From positions 57,970 through 121,969 of the forward strand of contig CADCIB010000008.1 of NCBI GenBank assembly GCA_902801375.1: DNA of 64,000 nucleotides, written 5' to 3'. Shown piece after piece: positions 1 to 7,616 of this stretch. Position 1 is the stretch's first letter, and each line of letters starts with the position of its first letter. The translations under genes were made by a program, and so were the position numbers. Source of the DNA: an uncultured Prevotellaceae bacterium (GTDB lineage: Bacteria > Bacteroidota > Bacteroidia > Bacteroidales > Bacteroidaceae). The notes beneath the pieces were generated by a model. It did no database searches, was not told where the DNA came from, and saw only the letters and a list, made by a program, of their open reading frames with translations.

Positions 1-584
1 TCCTTCCACCAAGAAGTGGAGATGGATCTAATTGTGACGAGGTAAGTGATATTGTGAATGCCCTAAGAGGATATGGGAATGATTTAGTTTATGGTATCAA
101 AGACTTTGACAAAAGGAACCATAGTTCTCAATTTGTGTTAGTTCTTGGAGAAAACTGTCGGTACGCCATTGACAATTATATATTTGATCCAATTTATGTT
201 GCATTTCTGCTATTAAGAGAAAATGTTATTAAAGCAGAAGATGTAGATTTGCCATCGTTCACCTATGTAGAACTATCAAAAATAAGTGATGAGCAAATTC
301 AATTACTGATCAATTATGTAATAAGTTCGCTTGATTTACTAACTGCCAACGAAATTGAGTATCAGACAATAGGAGGTAAATGCTATAAAATTACTCAAGA
401 ATATTGCACAATTCAAGGTCACGAATTAGAAAGCAAGATCTTAAAAAAATGGCCGAAATTAAATTCCATAGCAAGAGGGGGAGGAGACAATAAATTAAAG
501 AATCATGTTTTAGATACAGTTTGTAAAGACTATCCTGAATTCATTTCTACCGATTTTGTGGAATTATTTAACAAGATAGTATGA
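1..584 (+). CDS. C-terminal part of a TOPRIM/DUF4435-like protein (5' truncated by window edge)
   Basis: The reading frame is open from base 3 to the stop at 584, so this is the 3' end of a longer gene; the GTG at 54 is probably internal. The visible part has a TOPRIM-like acidic stretch (GIKDFD) followed by an R-Y-A-I-D-N-Y motif and a hydrophobic helix. This is the pattern seen in DUF4435 and in C-terminal TOPRIM domains of AAA/OLD-type defence ATPases. The ATPase part, if present, lies outside the window. Base composition is clearly AT-rich compared with the core genes further right, as for the next two genes, which fits horizontal transfer. Family assignment is by motif only and is moderate; the function is inferred. 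Confidence 0.5.
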   Translation, partial: LPPRSGDGSNCDEVSDIVNALRGYGNDLVYGIKDFDKRNHSSQFVLVLGENCRYAIDNYIFDPIYVAFLLLRENVIKAEDVDLPSFTYVELSKISDEQIQLLINYVISSLDLLTANEIEYQTIGGKCYKITQEYCTIQGHELESKILKKWPKLNSIARGGGDNKLKNHVLDTVCKDYPEFISTDFVELFNKIV

Positions 585-686
585 ATGAGGTACTTTTTTA
601 TAGTTTTAAACTAATGTTTTGCTCTCACGAGTTAGTGGATAACTTGGCATGGGCATCACAAATGGTATCAATAAAATAGACTGAGG

Positions 687-2039
687 ATGGAAACAATAAA
701 AGAATTCAAAGGGCTGTGGTGGTTACCTGATGCTATAATGAATCAGGTATCTGGAACATTGATTGTCAAGAAAGACAAAATAGTTCTTGAGACTATTGGC
801 GTGTTTGGTCCCAAGTCTCTTATAGAGCATTTTGCAGGCGGAAATGTGCCTCAATATAATGTTATTTGGGGCATATCATCAGATGCCAAAGAAATCAGTG
901 TGTTTAATTGCTATGAATCAATGTCCTTGAATACTGATTGCCCCTTCCCTGTTGCTAAATACAGTGTACAAGTGGTTGCTGTTGGCAAACATATAAAAAC
1001 GTTGAAAGAAACTGGAAATTATGATATTAAAGCGTATATTGAAGAATTGTCATATTGGTTTAGGCCAAATATCATACATGTTAGCCAACAAGATAAGAAA
1101 ATTACATTTAGTACTGATTTAGAGAAGGCAAATCAAATTGCTGTATCATTAGATAACGGTTGTACATTAGAACTTGAAGGAGAGGTAAATATTACACATG
1201 GCAAAACAGGAATGCAAGTCGAAATTAACCAGATGAGTACTCTTAGTTTCGCTTGTTCAAAACCTATTTCCATGAATGATGCTAAACGCAATGTGTTCCT
1301 GTTTGAGCAGTTCCTTTCGTTTGCAACTTTAACACCAGTGCATAATGACCGTTTCTTGCTTGTTGATAAAGACAAAGAAGGAGACCCCACAAAAAATAAA
1401 ACCATTGAAATCTATGAAAAGAAAGATGAGAGGTCAAATGACCCTGAACGTTTTTGGGAATATCTGTTTGTTTACGAAACGATAAAAGATTCTTTCTCCT
1501 CAATTATATGTAAATGGTATGCAGAAAAGGATGTGTTTCCCATTCGTGCGCACTTAATAGATAGTGTAGGACACAGAGGAACTTTTTGTAGCAATGATTT
1601 CCTAGTAGTAGCACAGGCTGTTGAAGGTTTTTATTGTCGGTTTAGAGAAGACGGGCTAAAATTAACTACAATATTGCAGAATTTGCGAAATGAATTCTCT
1701 GATATTTCTATTCTTGAATTATCTGATGATGAAATAAAGTGTATTCGCGATTCTCGACATTACTTTTCTCATTTACTTCCTCCTGGGAAAAAGGATCATG
1801 TTGTAGATGGGCATGAACTTTATGATTTGAATCATAAGCTAAGGAAACTATTATTATGTTGTATGCTGAATTTTGTCGGATTTACTAACCAAGATATTAA
1901 TGAAATCTTCTCGAAAAGTCACAATTCATTTCTTCGTATGATAAGTGGAGAAAAAAGAAAAGTAATTGATGACGAACCTGTTGAATTAAAGGGAGAAGTT
2001 TTATCAACCACCCAAATTTCAGAGGCTATTCCTGAATAA
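687..2039 (+). CDS. apeA: ApeA-like HEPN-domain anti-phage protein
   Basis: 450 residues. The N-terminus (KEFKGLWWLPD, then VSGTLIV) matches the ApeA N-terminal domain 1 pattern. The C-terminal third is an all-helical HEPN-type domain with the R-x4-H ribonuclease motif at R357-H362 (SRHYFSH). ApeA proteins are single-gene abortive-infection effectors: the HEPN RNase is thought to cut RNA when phage is sensed. Length is normal for the family. Its stop codon overlaps the start of the next gene by one base (TAATG at 2037-2041), so the two are probably translated together. The AT-rich composition, the tRNA-linked integrase downstream and the TOPRIM-like neighbour upstream support a defence island. 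Family call is fairly firm; activity in this host is inferred. Confidence 0.78.
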   Translation: METIKEFKGLWWLPDAIMNQVSGTLIVKKDKIVLETIGVFGPKSLIEHFAGGNVPQYNVIWGISSDAKEISVFNCYESMSLNTDCPFPVAKYSVQVVAVGKHIKTLKETGNYDIKAYIEELSYWFRPNIIHVSQQDKKITFSTDLEKANQIAVSLDNGCTLELEGEVNITHGKTGMQVEINQMSTLSFACSKPISMNDAKRNVFLFEQFLSFATLTPVHNDRFLLVDKDKEGDPTKNKTIEIYEKKDERSNDPERFWEYLFVYETIKDSFSSIICKWYAEKDVFPIRAHLIDSVGHRGTFCSNDFLVVAQAVEGFYCRFREDGLKLTTILQNLRNEFSDISILELSDDEIKCIRDSRHYFSHLLPPGKKDHVVDGHELYDLNHKLRKLLLCCMLNFVGFTNQDINEIFSKSHNSFLRMISGEKRKVIDDEPVELKGEVLSTTQISEAIPE

Positions 2040-3169
2040 TGGATAAACAACCACGCAAAAGATATGTAAAAATGGCCAAAAGGAAGACTTCATATACAAA
2101 ATCTCAATTCAAAAAGGAGTTTGCAAGGTTGATGGCTACGACATCATGGCCAAACAATTTGCCGCAAGAAGAGAGTACAAAGGTGCTTAGAGAATTGGAC
2201 GATTTAGTTCTGCCCCACATCCCTGCAAAACTATTTCGATTTAGAAAATGTGGGATAGACGAAGTTATCTCTTTTGAGCAGGGCACTATCTCTATGTGTG
2301 TTGCTGATAAGTTTTCTGACAAATACGACTCGAATGTTTACTATGACTATCATACCTTAACAGAGAGATTTGACAAGTCATTCTTCCCAATAATGTTCAA
2401 CATTATACAAGCATTAAAAAGCAATTCGATGTCGTTTCCTGACAGCCCCATAAAAACAAGAATTCTAGAGTTAATAAAATCTGGTATTTCAGATGAAGAG
2501 ATGGTAAATCTTTTAAGAGTCGATTATGATGGTTTTCTGGAACAAATGAAATTGGAAATCCAGAAACAGGAGGTTTGGTCAAGAAACAACAAACGTACAA
2601 AAATAGGGTGCTTTACGGAGAAAGTAACCTCTAAATTTATGTGGGACCTATATGCAGACGGCTATAAAGGCTTTGCATTAGAATATGATTTCAAAAAATG
2701 GTATATGCTGCCTGTTAATCTGTACCCAATCATATACTCTTCACAAATGCTAGATGCTACAGATATGATAGACAGAATATGCATTACAGATTATGTTGAT
2801 AACATTCATCCAGAAGAAGCATACCAAGAAATGTTTGAAATATTTAAGACTCAGCTACATCAATTCTATCCTATAGATATGATGTATTTCATAAAGATGT
2901 ACCTTTATAAAGACAAAGCAGATTATTCACACGAAAGAGAGTGGAGAATGCTGAAATTTGATAGGGTGTCTATCGACCAAGATTATATAAGTATTCCAGA
3001 TAGGGGCACCTTAAAAGCTATCTATTATGGTCCACACATGGAAGCCCGATATAAGACACATTTGAGATCCATTGCAAAAGCAAAAGGGATTAGAGAGTAT
3101 GATGTTGTACTAGATAGAAATAGCAGGAAATATAGCTTAAAAGTAGTACCTTTGCGAAATAGTAAATAG
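2039..3169 (+). CDS. DUF2971 domain protein
   Basis: 376 residues. Features typical of DUF2971 are visible: LFRFRKC near residue 60, the IGCFTE then MWDLYADGYKGFALEYD block in the middle, the KADYSHEREWRML motif near residue 300 and a LKAIYYGP block near the end. The biochemical function of the family is not known; members are often found in defence islands and next to effector genes. The start codon overlaps the stop of the ApeA-like gene by one base, which argues for one transcript and perhaps a joint system. AT-rich like its neighbour. The promoter of the following gene begins inside this gene's 3' end. I do not assign a reaction. Confidence 0.75.
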   Translation: MDKQPRKRYVKMAKRKTSYTKSQFKKEFARLMATTSWPNNLPQEESTKVLRELDDLVLPHIPAKLFRFRKCGIDEVISFEQGTISMCVADKFSDKYDSNVYYDYHTLTERFDKSFFPIMFNIIQALKSNSMSFPDSPIKTRILELIKSGISDEEMVNLLRVDYDGFLEQMKLEIQKQEVWSRNNKRTKIGCFTEKVTSKFMWDLYADGYKGFALEYDFKKWYMLPVNLYPIIYSSQMLDATDMIDRICITDYVDNIHPEEAYQEMFEIFKTQLHQFYPIDMMYFIKMYLYKDKADYSHEREWRMLKFDRVSIDQDYISIPDRGTLKAIYYGPHMEARYKTHLRSIAKAKGIREYDVVLDRNSRKYSLKVVPLRNSK

Positions 3170-3182
3170 TTTTTTATCTTTG
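3151..3182 (+). promoter_or_regulatory. Promoter of the DinD-RhuM gene
   Basis: TTTG at 3151-3154, 20 bases, then TATCTTTG at 3175-3182, a full match to the Bacteroidetes TTTG/TAnnTTTG promoter. It overlaps the last codons of the DUF2971 gene, and the ATG at 3191 is only eight bases past the -7 box, so the leader is very short. The RhuM gene is therefore probably expressed separately from apeA-DUF2971. Confidence 0.75.
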
Positions 3183-3190
3183 CAAACGAT

Positions 3191-4573
3191 ATGGACAATA
3201 CAAACGAAATAGAGATGTTCTCACCGGAAGAGATGCAGTCGCCATTTGAGGCTATCAAAGAGACGGATGGTAAAGGTCGTGAGTGGTGGAACTCACGCAA
3301 GTTGGCGCGTCTTATGGGTTACCAGAAGTACTGGAACTTCGAACGGTTGATGGACAAGGTTGCCACCTTCCTACAGCAAGAGAAGGGCTTAGACCTGAAG
3401 GAGCACATGGTGGAGATAGAGGAGATGGTGCAACTGAATAACGGTGGCTATCGACAAGTGAAATCCATCAGACTGTCAAGAACTGCCTGTGTGGCAATAG
3501 CCTTGAACGCTGACCGGAAGAAGCCTATTGTGAAGGCTGCCAAGGAATATTTCACCAGTAAGATGAACGCTCAGGAGCTGGCTACAAGTGTTGAGGGTAA
3601 TGTGTTAATATATCGTTCGAGTACAGGTAAGGTGAATGTGAACGTGCTTTTCAGTCAGGAAACCTTTTGGCTGTCCCAAAAACGAATGTCTGAGTTGTTC
3701 AACGTTGCACTTTCAACGATAAACTATCATCTGACTCAGATTGATGAGAGTGGTGAAGTGCAATTGTCCACAGCAATTCGAAAAATTCGAATTCCGTCGG
3801 ACAATTGCGATGAACAGGGCGTTCTGCTGTATAATCTGGATGCGATTATAGCAGTTGGTTATCGTGTGAATAGTTACGAGGCGACCCAATTCCGCATCTG
3901 GGCGCGAGAGATTTTGAAGGAGTATATTATCAAAGGTTTTGTGATGGACGATGAGCGGCTGAAAGGCAAGAATCCCTTTGGGGCTGACTACTTCGAGGAA
4001 TTGCTGGATCGCATTCGTGAGATACGTACTTCTGAGCGTCGCTACTATCAGAAGATAACGGATATCTATGCCGAGTGCAGCAGCGACTATGACAAGAATA
4101 GTGAGATAACACGTACCTTCTATAAGACTGTACAGAACATGATGCACTATGCCGTGACTCACCAGACGGCTGCAGAAATCGTCTATGACCGTGCTGATGC
4201 GGAGAAACCTCACATGGGACTGATGACGTGGAAGAATGCACCTGATGGCAGAGTCGTTAAAAGTGATGTGACGATAGCCAAGAACTATCTGTCAGAGAAG
4301 GAAGTGGATGAACTGAACTTGCTGACAACGGCATTCCTTGAAATAGCAGAGCGAAGGGCGAGGCGGCATGTCTTGACAACGATGGCTGAATGGAAACAGG
4401 TGTTGGAGCATTATTTGAAAGTATCGGATGCAGACATCCTGCCCGATGCAGGTTCCGTGACCCATGAGGAAGCTGAAGCCAAAGCGTTAGGGGAGTATGA
4501 GAAATTCTGGAGGATTCAAGACCAGACTTTCCTCTCAGACTTCGACAAGTTGATAGAAGATTTAGGAAAATAA
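3191..4573 (+). CDS. DinD/BRO-N-like domain fused to RhuM family protein
   Basis: 460 residues. The first ~130 residues (FEAIKETDGKGREWW, SRKLARLMGYQKYWNFE, LSRTACVAIALNAD) match the DinD / BRO-N-like domain of damage-inducible and phage anti-repressor proteins. From about residue 135 the protein is a RhuM (virulence protein RhuM) domain: FWLSQKRMSELFNV, YNLDAIIAVGYRVNS, FRIWAREILKEYIIKG, HMGLMTWKNAPDGR. RhuM proteins are widespread on mobile islands and are often listed among defence-associated genes; their reaction is unknown. It has its own promoter and ends in a terminator shared with the convergent integrase gene. A RhuM gene without the DinD part lies at 23614-24651. Confidence 0.85.
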   Translation: MDNTNEIEMFSPEEMQSPFEAIKETDGKGREWWNSRKLARLMGYQKYWNFERLMDKVATFLQQEKGLDLKEHMVEIEEMVQLNNGGYRQVKSIRLSRTACVAIALNADRKKPIVKAAKEYFTSKMNAQELATSVEGNVLIYRSSTGKVNVNVLFSQETFWLSQKRMSELFNVALSTINYHLTQIDESGEVQLSTAIRKIRIPSDNCDEQGVLLYNLDAIIAVGYRVNSYEATQFRIWAREILKEYIIKGFVMDDERLKGKNPFGADYFEELLDRIREIRTSERRYYQKITDIYAECSSDYDKNSEITRTFYKTVQNMMHYAVTHQTAAEIVYDRADAEKPHMGLMTWKNAPDGRVVKSDVTIAKNYLSEKEVDELNLLTTAFLEIAERRARRHVLTTMAEWKQVLEHYLKVSDADILPDAGSVTHEEAEAKALGEYEKFWRIQDQTFLSDFDKLIEDLGK

Positions 4574-4585
4574 ACAAAGAAATCC

Positions 4586-4618
4586 AATCCCCACACCAAG
4601 TATTAAAGTGTGGGGATT
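4586..4618. terminator. Bidirectional terminator between rhuM and integrase genes
   Basis: Perfect 11-bp stem, AATCCCCACAC at 4586-4596 pairing with GTGTGGGGATT at 4608-4618, with T-rich tails on both sides. The integrase stop codon (4603-4605) lies in the loop, so the hairpin ends both convergent genes. Confidence 0.8.
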
Positions 4619-5802
4619 TGGTTTTTGAACACCTTGTCAATCAACTTGAAGTTGTTGTCGTTGATGATGGAGAAGTCTTTGGTGATATAGACATCGGCAA
4701 TGTCAAATGTGCCTACGTGGTTGAGGGCTTCATCAACATCACCCTTACTGAACTTCATGAGATTCCTGGAAAGCGTGGCGAAGGTGTGGCGAGCTTGGTA
4801 GAATTGGAGTTTGCTAATGCCAACAGCCTTGCCAATCGTCTTTAGGCCGATGTTCAGGTTCTGGTTGAAACACTCAGCACAGTAGTATTTCTTGTAGAAT
4901 CTGAATATCTGGTTATCGCCTTTCCATTTTTCCATGAGAGGCTGAATGTAGGGGTGTACTTTGACCTCAATGTAGGCTTCGTCACTACGGCGGTCTTTTG
5001 TTTTGGTTCGTTTGTATTTGATGGTACCGTTTTCCAGACAAATGACTTGGTACATGTCCACAGAGTTCATGCCCATCAGACAGAAGGAGAGAATGAAGCA
5101 ATCGTGGGCCAGTTCAGCCAGCGTATTCTTCTTGGGCTGGTAGTTGACCACCTTCATGAGTTGATTCTGGCTTAAAGCCCTGACACCCTTTTTGAGCACT
5201 TGCTTGGGTGCCTTGTAGCGCAGGAACGTGTCGTTCTTGATGACGATTTCATCATCAGTGTTGTACTCCAGCATCGCTTCACGGAAGATATGGCGCATCT
5301 GTCCGATATAGAGTGACTGTGCTCTTGGGCGGTCATCAAGGAACGCCTCGAAGTCTTTGAGGAATGTAATGGTAATCTCTTGAAAGAAGAGTTTGCGGCA
5401 TTCCAAGAACTTTTCGAGGGTGTTGAGCATGGTCAGATAGTTCTTGGCACCTTTGATCTTGGCTCTTGACACCCAATCCTCTGCATACGCAAAGAACTCC
5501 AGTTCCTTCTTCTCCTGCTTCTTGATGATCTTCTTTGTAATGGTGTGAGCATCATCAGGGTCTCCTGCCATAGCCCCTGCAGCCAGGTTGCTCATGTTGT
5601 CGATGAGGTCTAACCTCAGTTTCTCGACAATACAAGCCTTCTCAATGGACTTGATCTTCTTCGTCTTGGGAGAGTATTCTTGTTCATTGAGTCTTACTCC
5701 TGTTTTTACTCTTTGTCTGGTCTTGCCCTGTCTTACCAACAGATAGACCTCACGCGTCTTTTGGGAAGATTCCTTCCCGAATTCAATGGAAATGGTTGCC
5801 AT
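4603..5802 (-). CDS. Tyrosine site-specific recombinase (island integrase)
   Basis: 399 residues from the ATG at 5802 (MATISIEF); a 28-residue upstream extension in the same frame is unlikely because the usual A-rich Bacteroidetes ribosome-binding region lies just before 5802. N-terminal arm-binding domain, SAM-like core-binding domain, and catalytic domain with R338-H339 (ARHTF), H362 (ALNHV) and nucleophile Y372 (DVYITK). The position of the first catalytic Arg reads LMGMNSVDM, a variant I recall from a subgroup of Bacteroidetes integrases. The gene lies directly downstream of a tRNA-Arg 3' end, the classic place for an island integrase at its attachment site. It probably integrates and excises the element carrying the defence genes at 1-4573. 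Confidence 0.9.
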   Translation of the reverse strand: MATISIEFGKESSQKTREVYLLVRQGKTRQRVKTGVRLNEQEYSPKTKKIKSIEKACIVEKLRLDLIDNMSNLAAGAMAGDPDDAHTITKKIIKKQEKKELEFFAYAEDWVSRAKIKGAKNYLTMLNTLEKFLECRKLFFQEITITFLKDFEAFLDDRPRAQSLYIGQMRHIFREAMLEYNTDDEIVIKNDTFLRYKAPKQVLKKGVRALSQNQLMKVVNYQPKKNTLAELAHDCFILSFCLMGMNSVDMYQVICLENGTIKYKRTKTKDRRSDEAYIEVKVHPYIQPLMEKWKGDNQIFRFYKKYYCAECFNQNLNIGLKTIGKAVGISKLQFYQARHTFATLSRNLMKFSKGDVDEALNHVGTFDIADVYITKDFSIINDNNFKLIDKVFKNQIPTL

Positions 5803-5901
5803 TTTGATAAACTTTTTTAAATTGTTAATACTGGAACCAATCCTCGCGTCAATATATAAGCCTTTATCGGGTCTTTTTTGCATCAATTTCGACCCTGTTT
5901 T

Positions 5902-5970
5902 TTTTGCGGCGATTTTGCGGCGATTTTCGCCTTTTGAGCCATTTTTGCGGCGATTTTGCGGCGATTTCGC
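5902..5970. repeat. Direct repeats upstream of the integrase, candidate recombinase arm sites
   Basis: Two copies of an about 28-bp unit (5902-5930 and 5943-5970), each made of two TTTTGCGGCGA units, giving four TTTTGCGGCGA-type copies in 69 bp. They lie between the integrase start and the tRNA 3' end. A palindromic TTTGGAAAATTTTTCCAAA follows at about 5979-5997. Repeats here are typical of integrase or excisionase arm-binding sites; that role is inferred. Confidence 0.6.
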
Positions 5971-6026
5971 GTCTCAAATTTGGAAAATTTTTCCAAAAAT
6001 GGAAATTGTATTTCCTTATACGAAAC

Positions 6027-6061
6027 ATCGAGAAACCCTTTATTTATGGGAGTTTCTCGAT
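6027..6061. other. Inverted repeat next to the tRNA 3' end, possible att structure
   Basis: ATCGAGAAAC at 6027-6036 pairs with GTTTCTCGAT at 6052-6061, with a further CCC/GGG inside. It sits 13 bases from the tRNA-Arg 3' end on the island side and has no T-run on the minus strand, so it is less likely a tRNA terminator than a recombinase core or regulatory site. Confidence 0.4.
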
Positions 6062-6073
6062 ATTTTCGGTGTG

Positions 6074-6147
6074 TGATCCCGTTGGGATTCAAACCCAAGA
6101 CCTTCAGAACCGGAATCTGACGCTCTATTCAGCTAAGCTACGGGACC
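6074..6147 (-). tRNA. tRNA-Arg (anticodon CCG)
   Basis: Read on the minus strand: acceptor GGTCCCG/CGGGATC, U8-A9, D stem GCTT/GAGC, anticodon stem TCAGA/TCTGA with loop TTCCGGT (anticodon CCG), T arm TTGGG-TTTGAAT-CCCAA, discriminator A; CCA is not encoded. All stems pair. Its 3' end faces the integrase, so this gene is very probably the island's attachment site, with the tRNA kept intact. Confidence 0.95.
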
Positions 6148-6165
6148 TTGCTTGTAATTGCGGTG

Positions 6166-6196
6166 CAAAGGTATTACAAAAAATAGGAATAACAAA
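6166..6196 (-). promoter_or_regulatory. Promoter of tRNA-Arg
   Basis: On the minus strand TTTG (6196-6193), 19 bases, TACCTTTG (6173-6166), then about 18 bases to the tRNA 5' end. Good match to the Bacteroidetes consensus. Confidence 0.75.
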
Positions 6197-6258
6197 ATAA
6201 TTTGGACTTTTTGTTTCTATTAGACTGTTTTTTGTCGTTATTCTATTGACATAGAAAA

Positions 6259-6298
6259 GCGCAGAGCCTTTCCCGATAGTAGGAAATAGACTCTGCGC
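6259..6298 (-). terminator. Terminator of the His/Gly-rich protein gene
   Basis: On the minus strand, stem GCGCAGAG (6298-6291) with CTCTGCGC (6266-6259), followed by TTTTCT; it lies 34 bases past the stop at 6333. Confidence 0.7.
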
Positions 6299-6332
6299 CA
6301 TTTCATCCCCAAAATGATTTCGTCAGCTTTTC

Positions 6333-7457
6333 TTATCTGTGTCCGCCGAAGTGACCACCACCGTGTGAGCCACCACCGTGTGAGCCACCGCCACTGTGAG
6401 AACCGCTACTGCCTCCACGAGAGACACTGCCATGTGAGGAACCGCTGCGAACGGGTGCACTGCTGTGAGAGGGAGAGCTGCCGCGCGATACTGAGCTGCT
6501 GCGCGAAGGAGCGGTTGAGCTGTGCGAAGAGCCTCCGAAGTGCGAGCGGCTGCTTCCTACGTTGCCCGAAGAGCGGGATGTAGTGCCGTGAGATACTGAT
6601 GGTTGTGTGCGTTCAGTGCCACGACGCATTTCTCCTGTTGGTCTGGTGGTCGTTTTGCCGGGCTGGAACGAACGGTTGGGATTTGAGAACGAACCTCTGT
6701 CCTTGCCGTCGGTCTTGCCGTGGTGAACATCTGATCCCTGGCGGGTGCTGCTCGGGCGGTTGCCAAATCCACCCTGACGGTTTCCGCCGAAGTGGCCTTT
6801 GCTTCCGCCTCCCACGTTGTCGTGGCGGTCTTTACCTACACCACCTCTGGTGTGAGGCTTGTCGCCGTGGCGCTCCAGGTCTTTTCCACCTTTCGGGCGC
6901 TCGAAGTGTCCGCCGCGTCCTTTGTAGTCACCGCGGTCGAAGCCGTTGCGCATGCCGAAACCGTGATTGTTGGTGCCATGACGGTGACCGTGGCCGAATT
7001 GACGTCCGTGATACCAGCTGCGTCCGCCGTTGTGGTGCCAGCTGTGTCCACCGTGATAGGTCATGTAGAAGTGCGGGCGTCCGAAGTAGAAATAGGTGCG
7101 GTGCGGATAGCGAGCATAGATGCCGAAGTGCCAGTAGCCTGCGCTCCAATAGAGCGGACGGTAGAAGTAGCGTGCATCGAGGTAGGCGCGATATTGCCAG
7201 TCGAGCAGAATATAGCTCAGGTCGAGGTTACGGCGCTCCCAATAGAGTCCATAGAGGTCGTCTACACTGTTGACGCTCATCAGATAGTCGAGGTTGATTT
7301 CGTATGCGGCCTCATACTGATCCTCAGTGAGGTTCAGCTCGTAAGCCATCTTGTCGGTCAGGAACAAGGCCTGGTCGCGTGCCTGTTCGTAACTCATTGC
7401 CTGTGCTGTGCCTGCCATCATGAGCAGTGCGGTCAGCGCGATGATCATTCTCTTCAT
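6333..7457 (-). CDS. Secreted His/Gly/Ser-rich protein of unknown function
   Basis: 374 residues with a clear signal peptide (MKRMIIALTALLMMAGTAQA). Residues about 21-115 form an ordered, acidic then aromatic-rich segment (many Tyr, Trp, Phe). From about 120 to the end it is low complexity: first His/Gly rich (GHGHRHG), then basic Gly/Arg/Lys, then Ser/Gly/His repeats ending in HGGGSHGGGHFGGHR. The His clusters could bind metal ions, but no known domain is recognised. Large open frames exist on the opposite strand because of codon bias; the signal peptide, the terminator and the length favour this strand. It stands alone between the tRNA and the sugar-phosphate transferase. Confidence 0.75.
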   Translation of the reverse strand: MKRMIIALTALLMMAGTAQAMSYEQARDQALFLTDKMAYELNLTEDQYEAAYEINLDYLMSVNSVDDLYGLYWERRNLDLSYILLDWQYRAYLDARYFYRPLYWSAGYWHFGIYARYPHRTYFYFGRPHFYMTYHGGHSWHHNGGRSWYHGRQFGHGHRHGTNNHGFGMRNGFDRGDYKGRGGHFERPKGGKDLERHGDKPHTRGGVGKDRHDNVGGGSKGHFGGNRQGGFGNRPSSTRQGSDVHHGKTDGKDRGSFSNPNRSFQPGKTTTRPTGEMRRGTERTQPSVSHGTTSRSSGNVGSSRSHFGGSSHSSTAPSRSSSVSRGSSPSHSSAPVRSGSSHGSVSRGGSSGSHSGGGSHGGGSHGGGHFGGHR

Positions 7458-7616
7458 AGTCGTATATTCTTTAAATTGTTAATACTCGGAATAACTTTTC
7501 ACGCTGCAAAATAACAAAGAAAATCCCGGATGCGCAAAGGATTTTCCCTATAATCTCAGGGGGATTCCCTAAAGTGGTGTTTGTGTGGATGAAGGGAGGC
7601 GGAAAAGAATGCTGCC

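Noticed and set aside
6792-7514. 240-residue plus-strand open frame
   Set aside because: Antisense of the His/Gly-rich protein; it has no domain, while the minus strand has a signal peptide and terminator.
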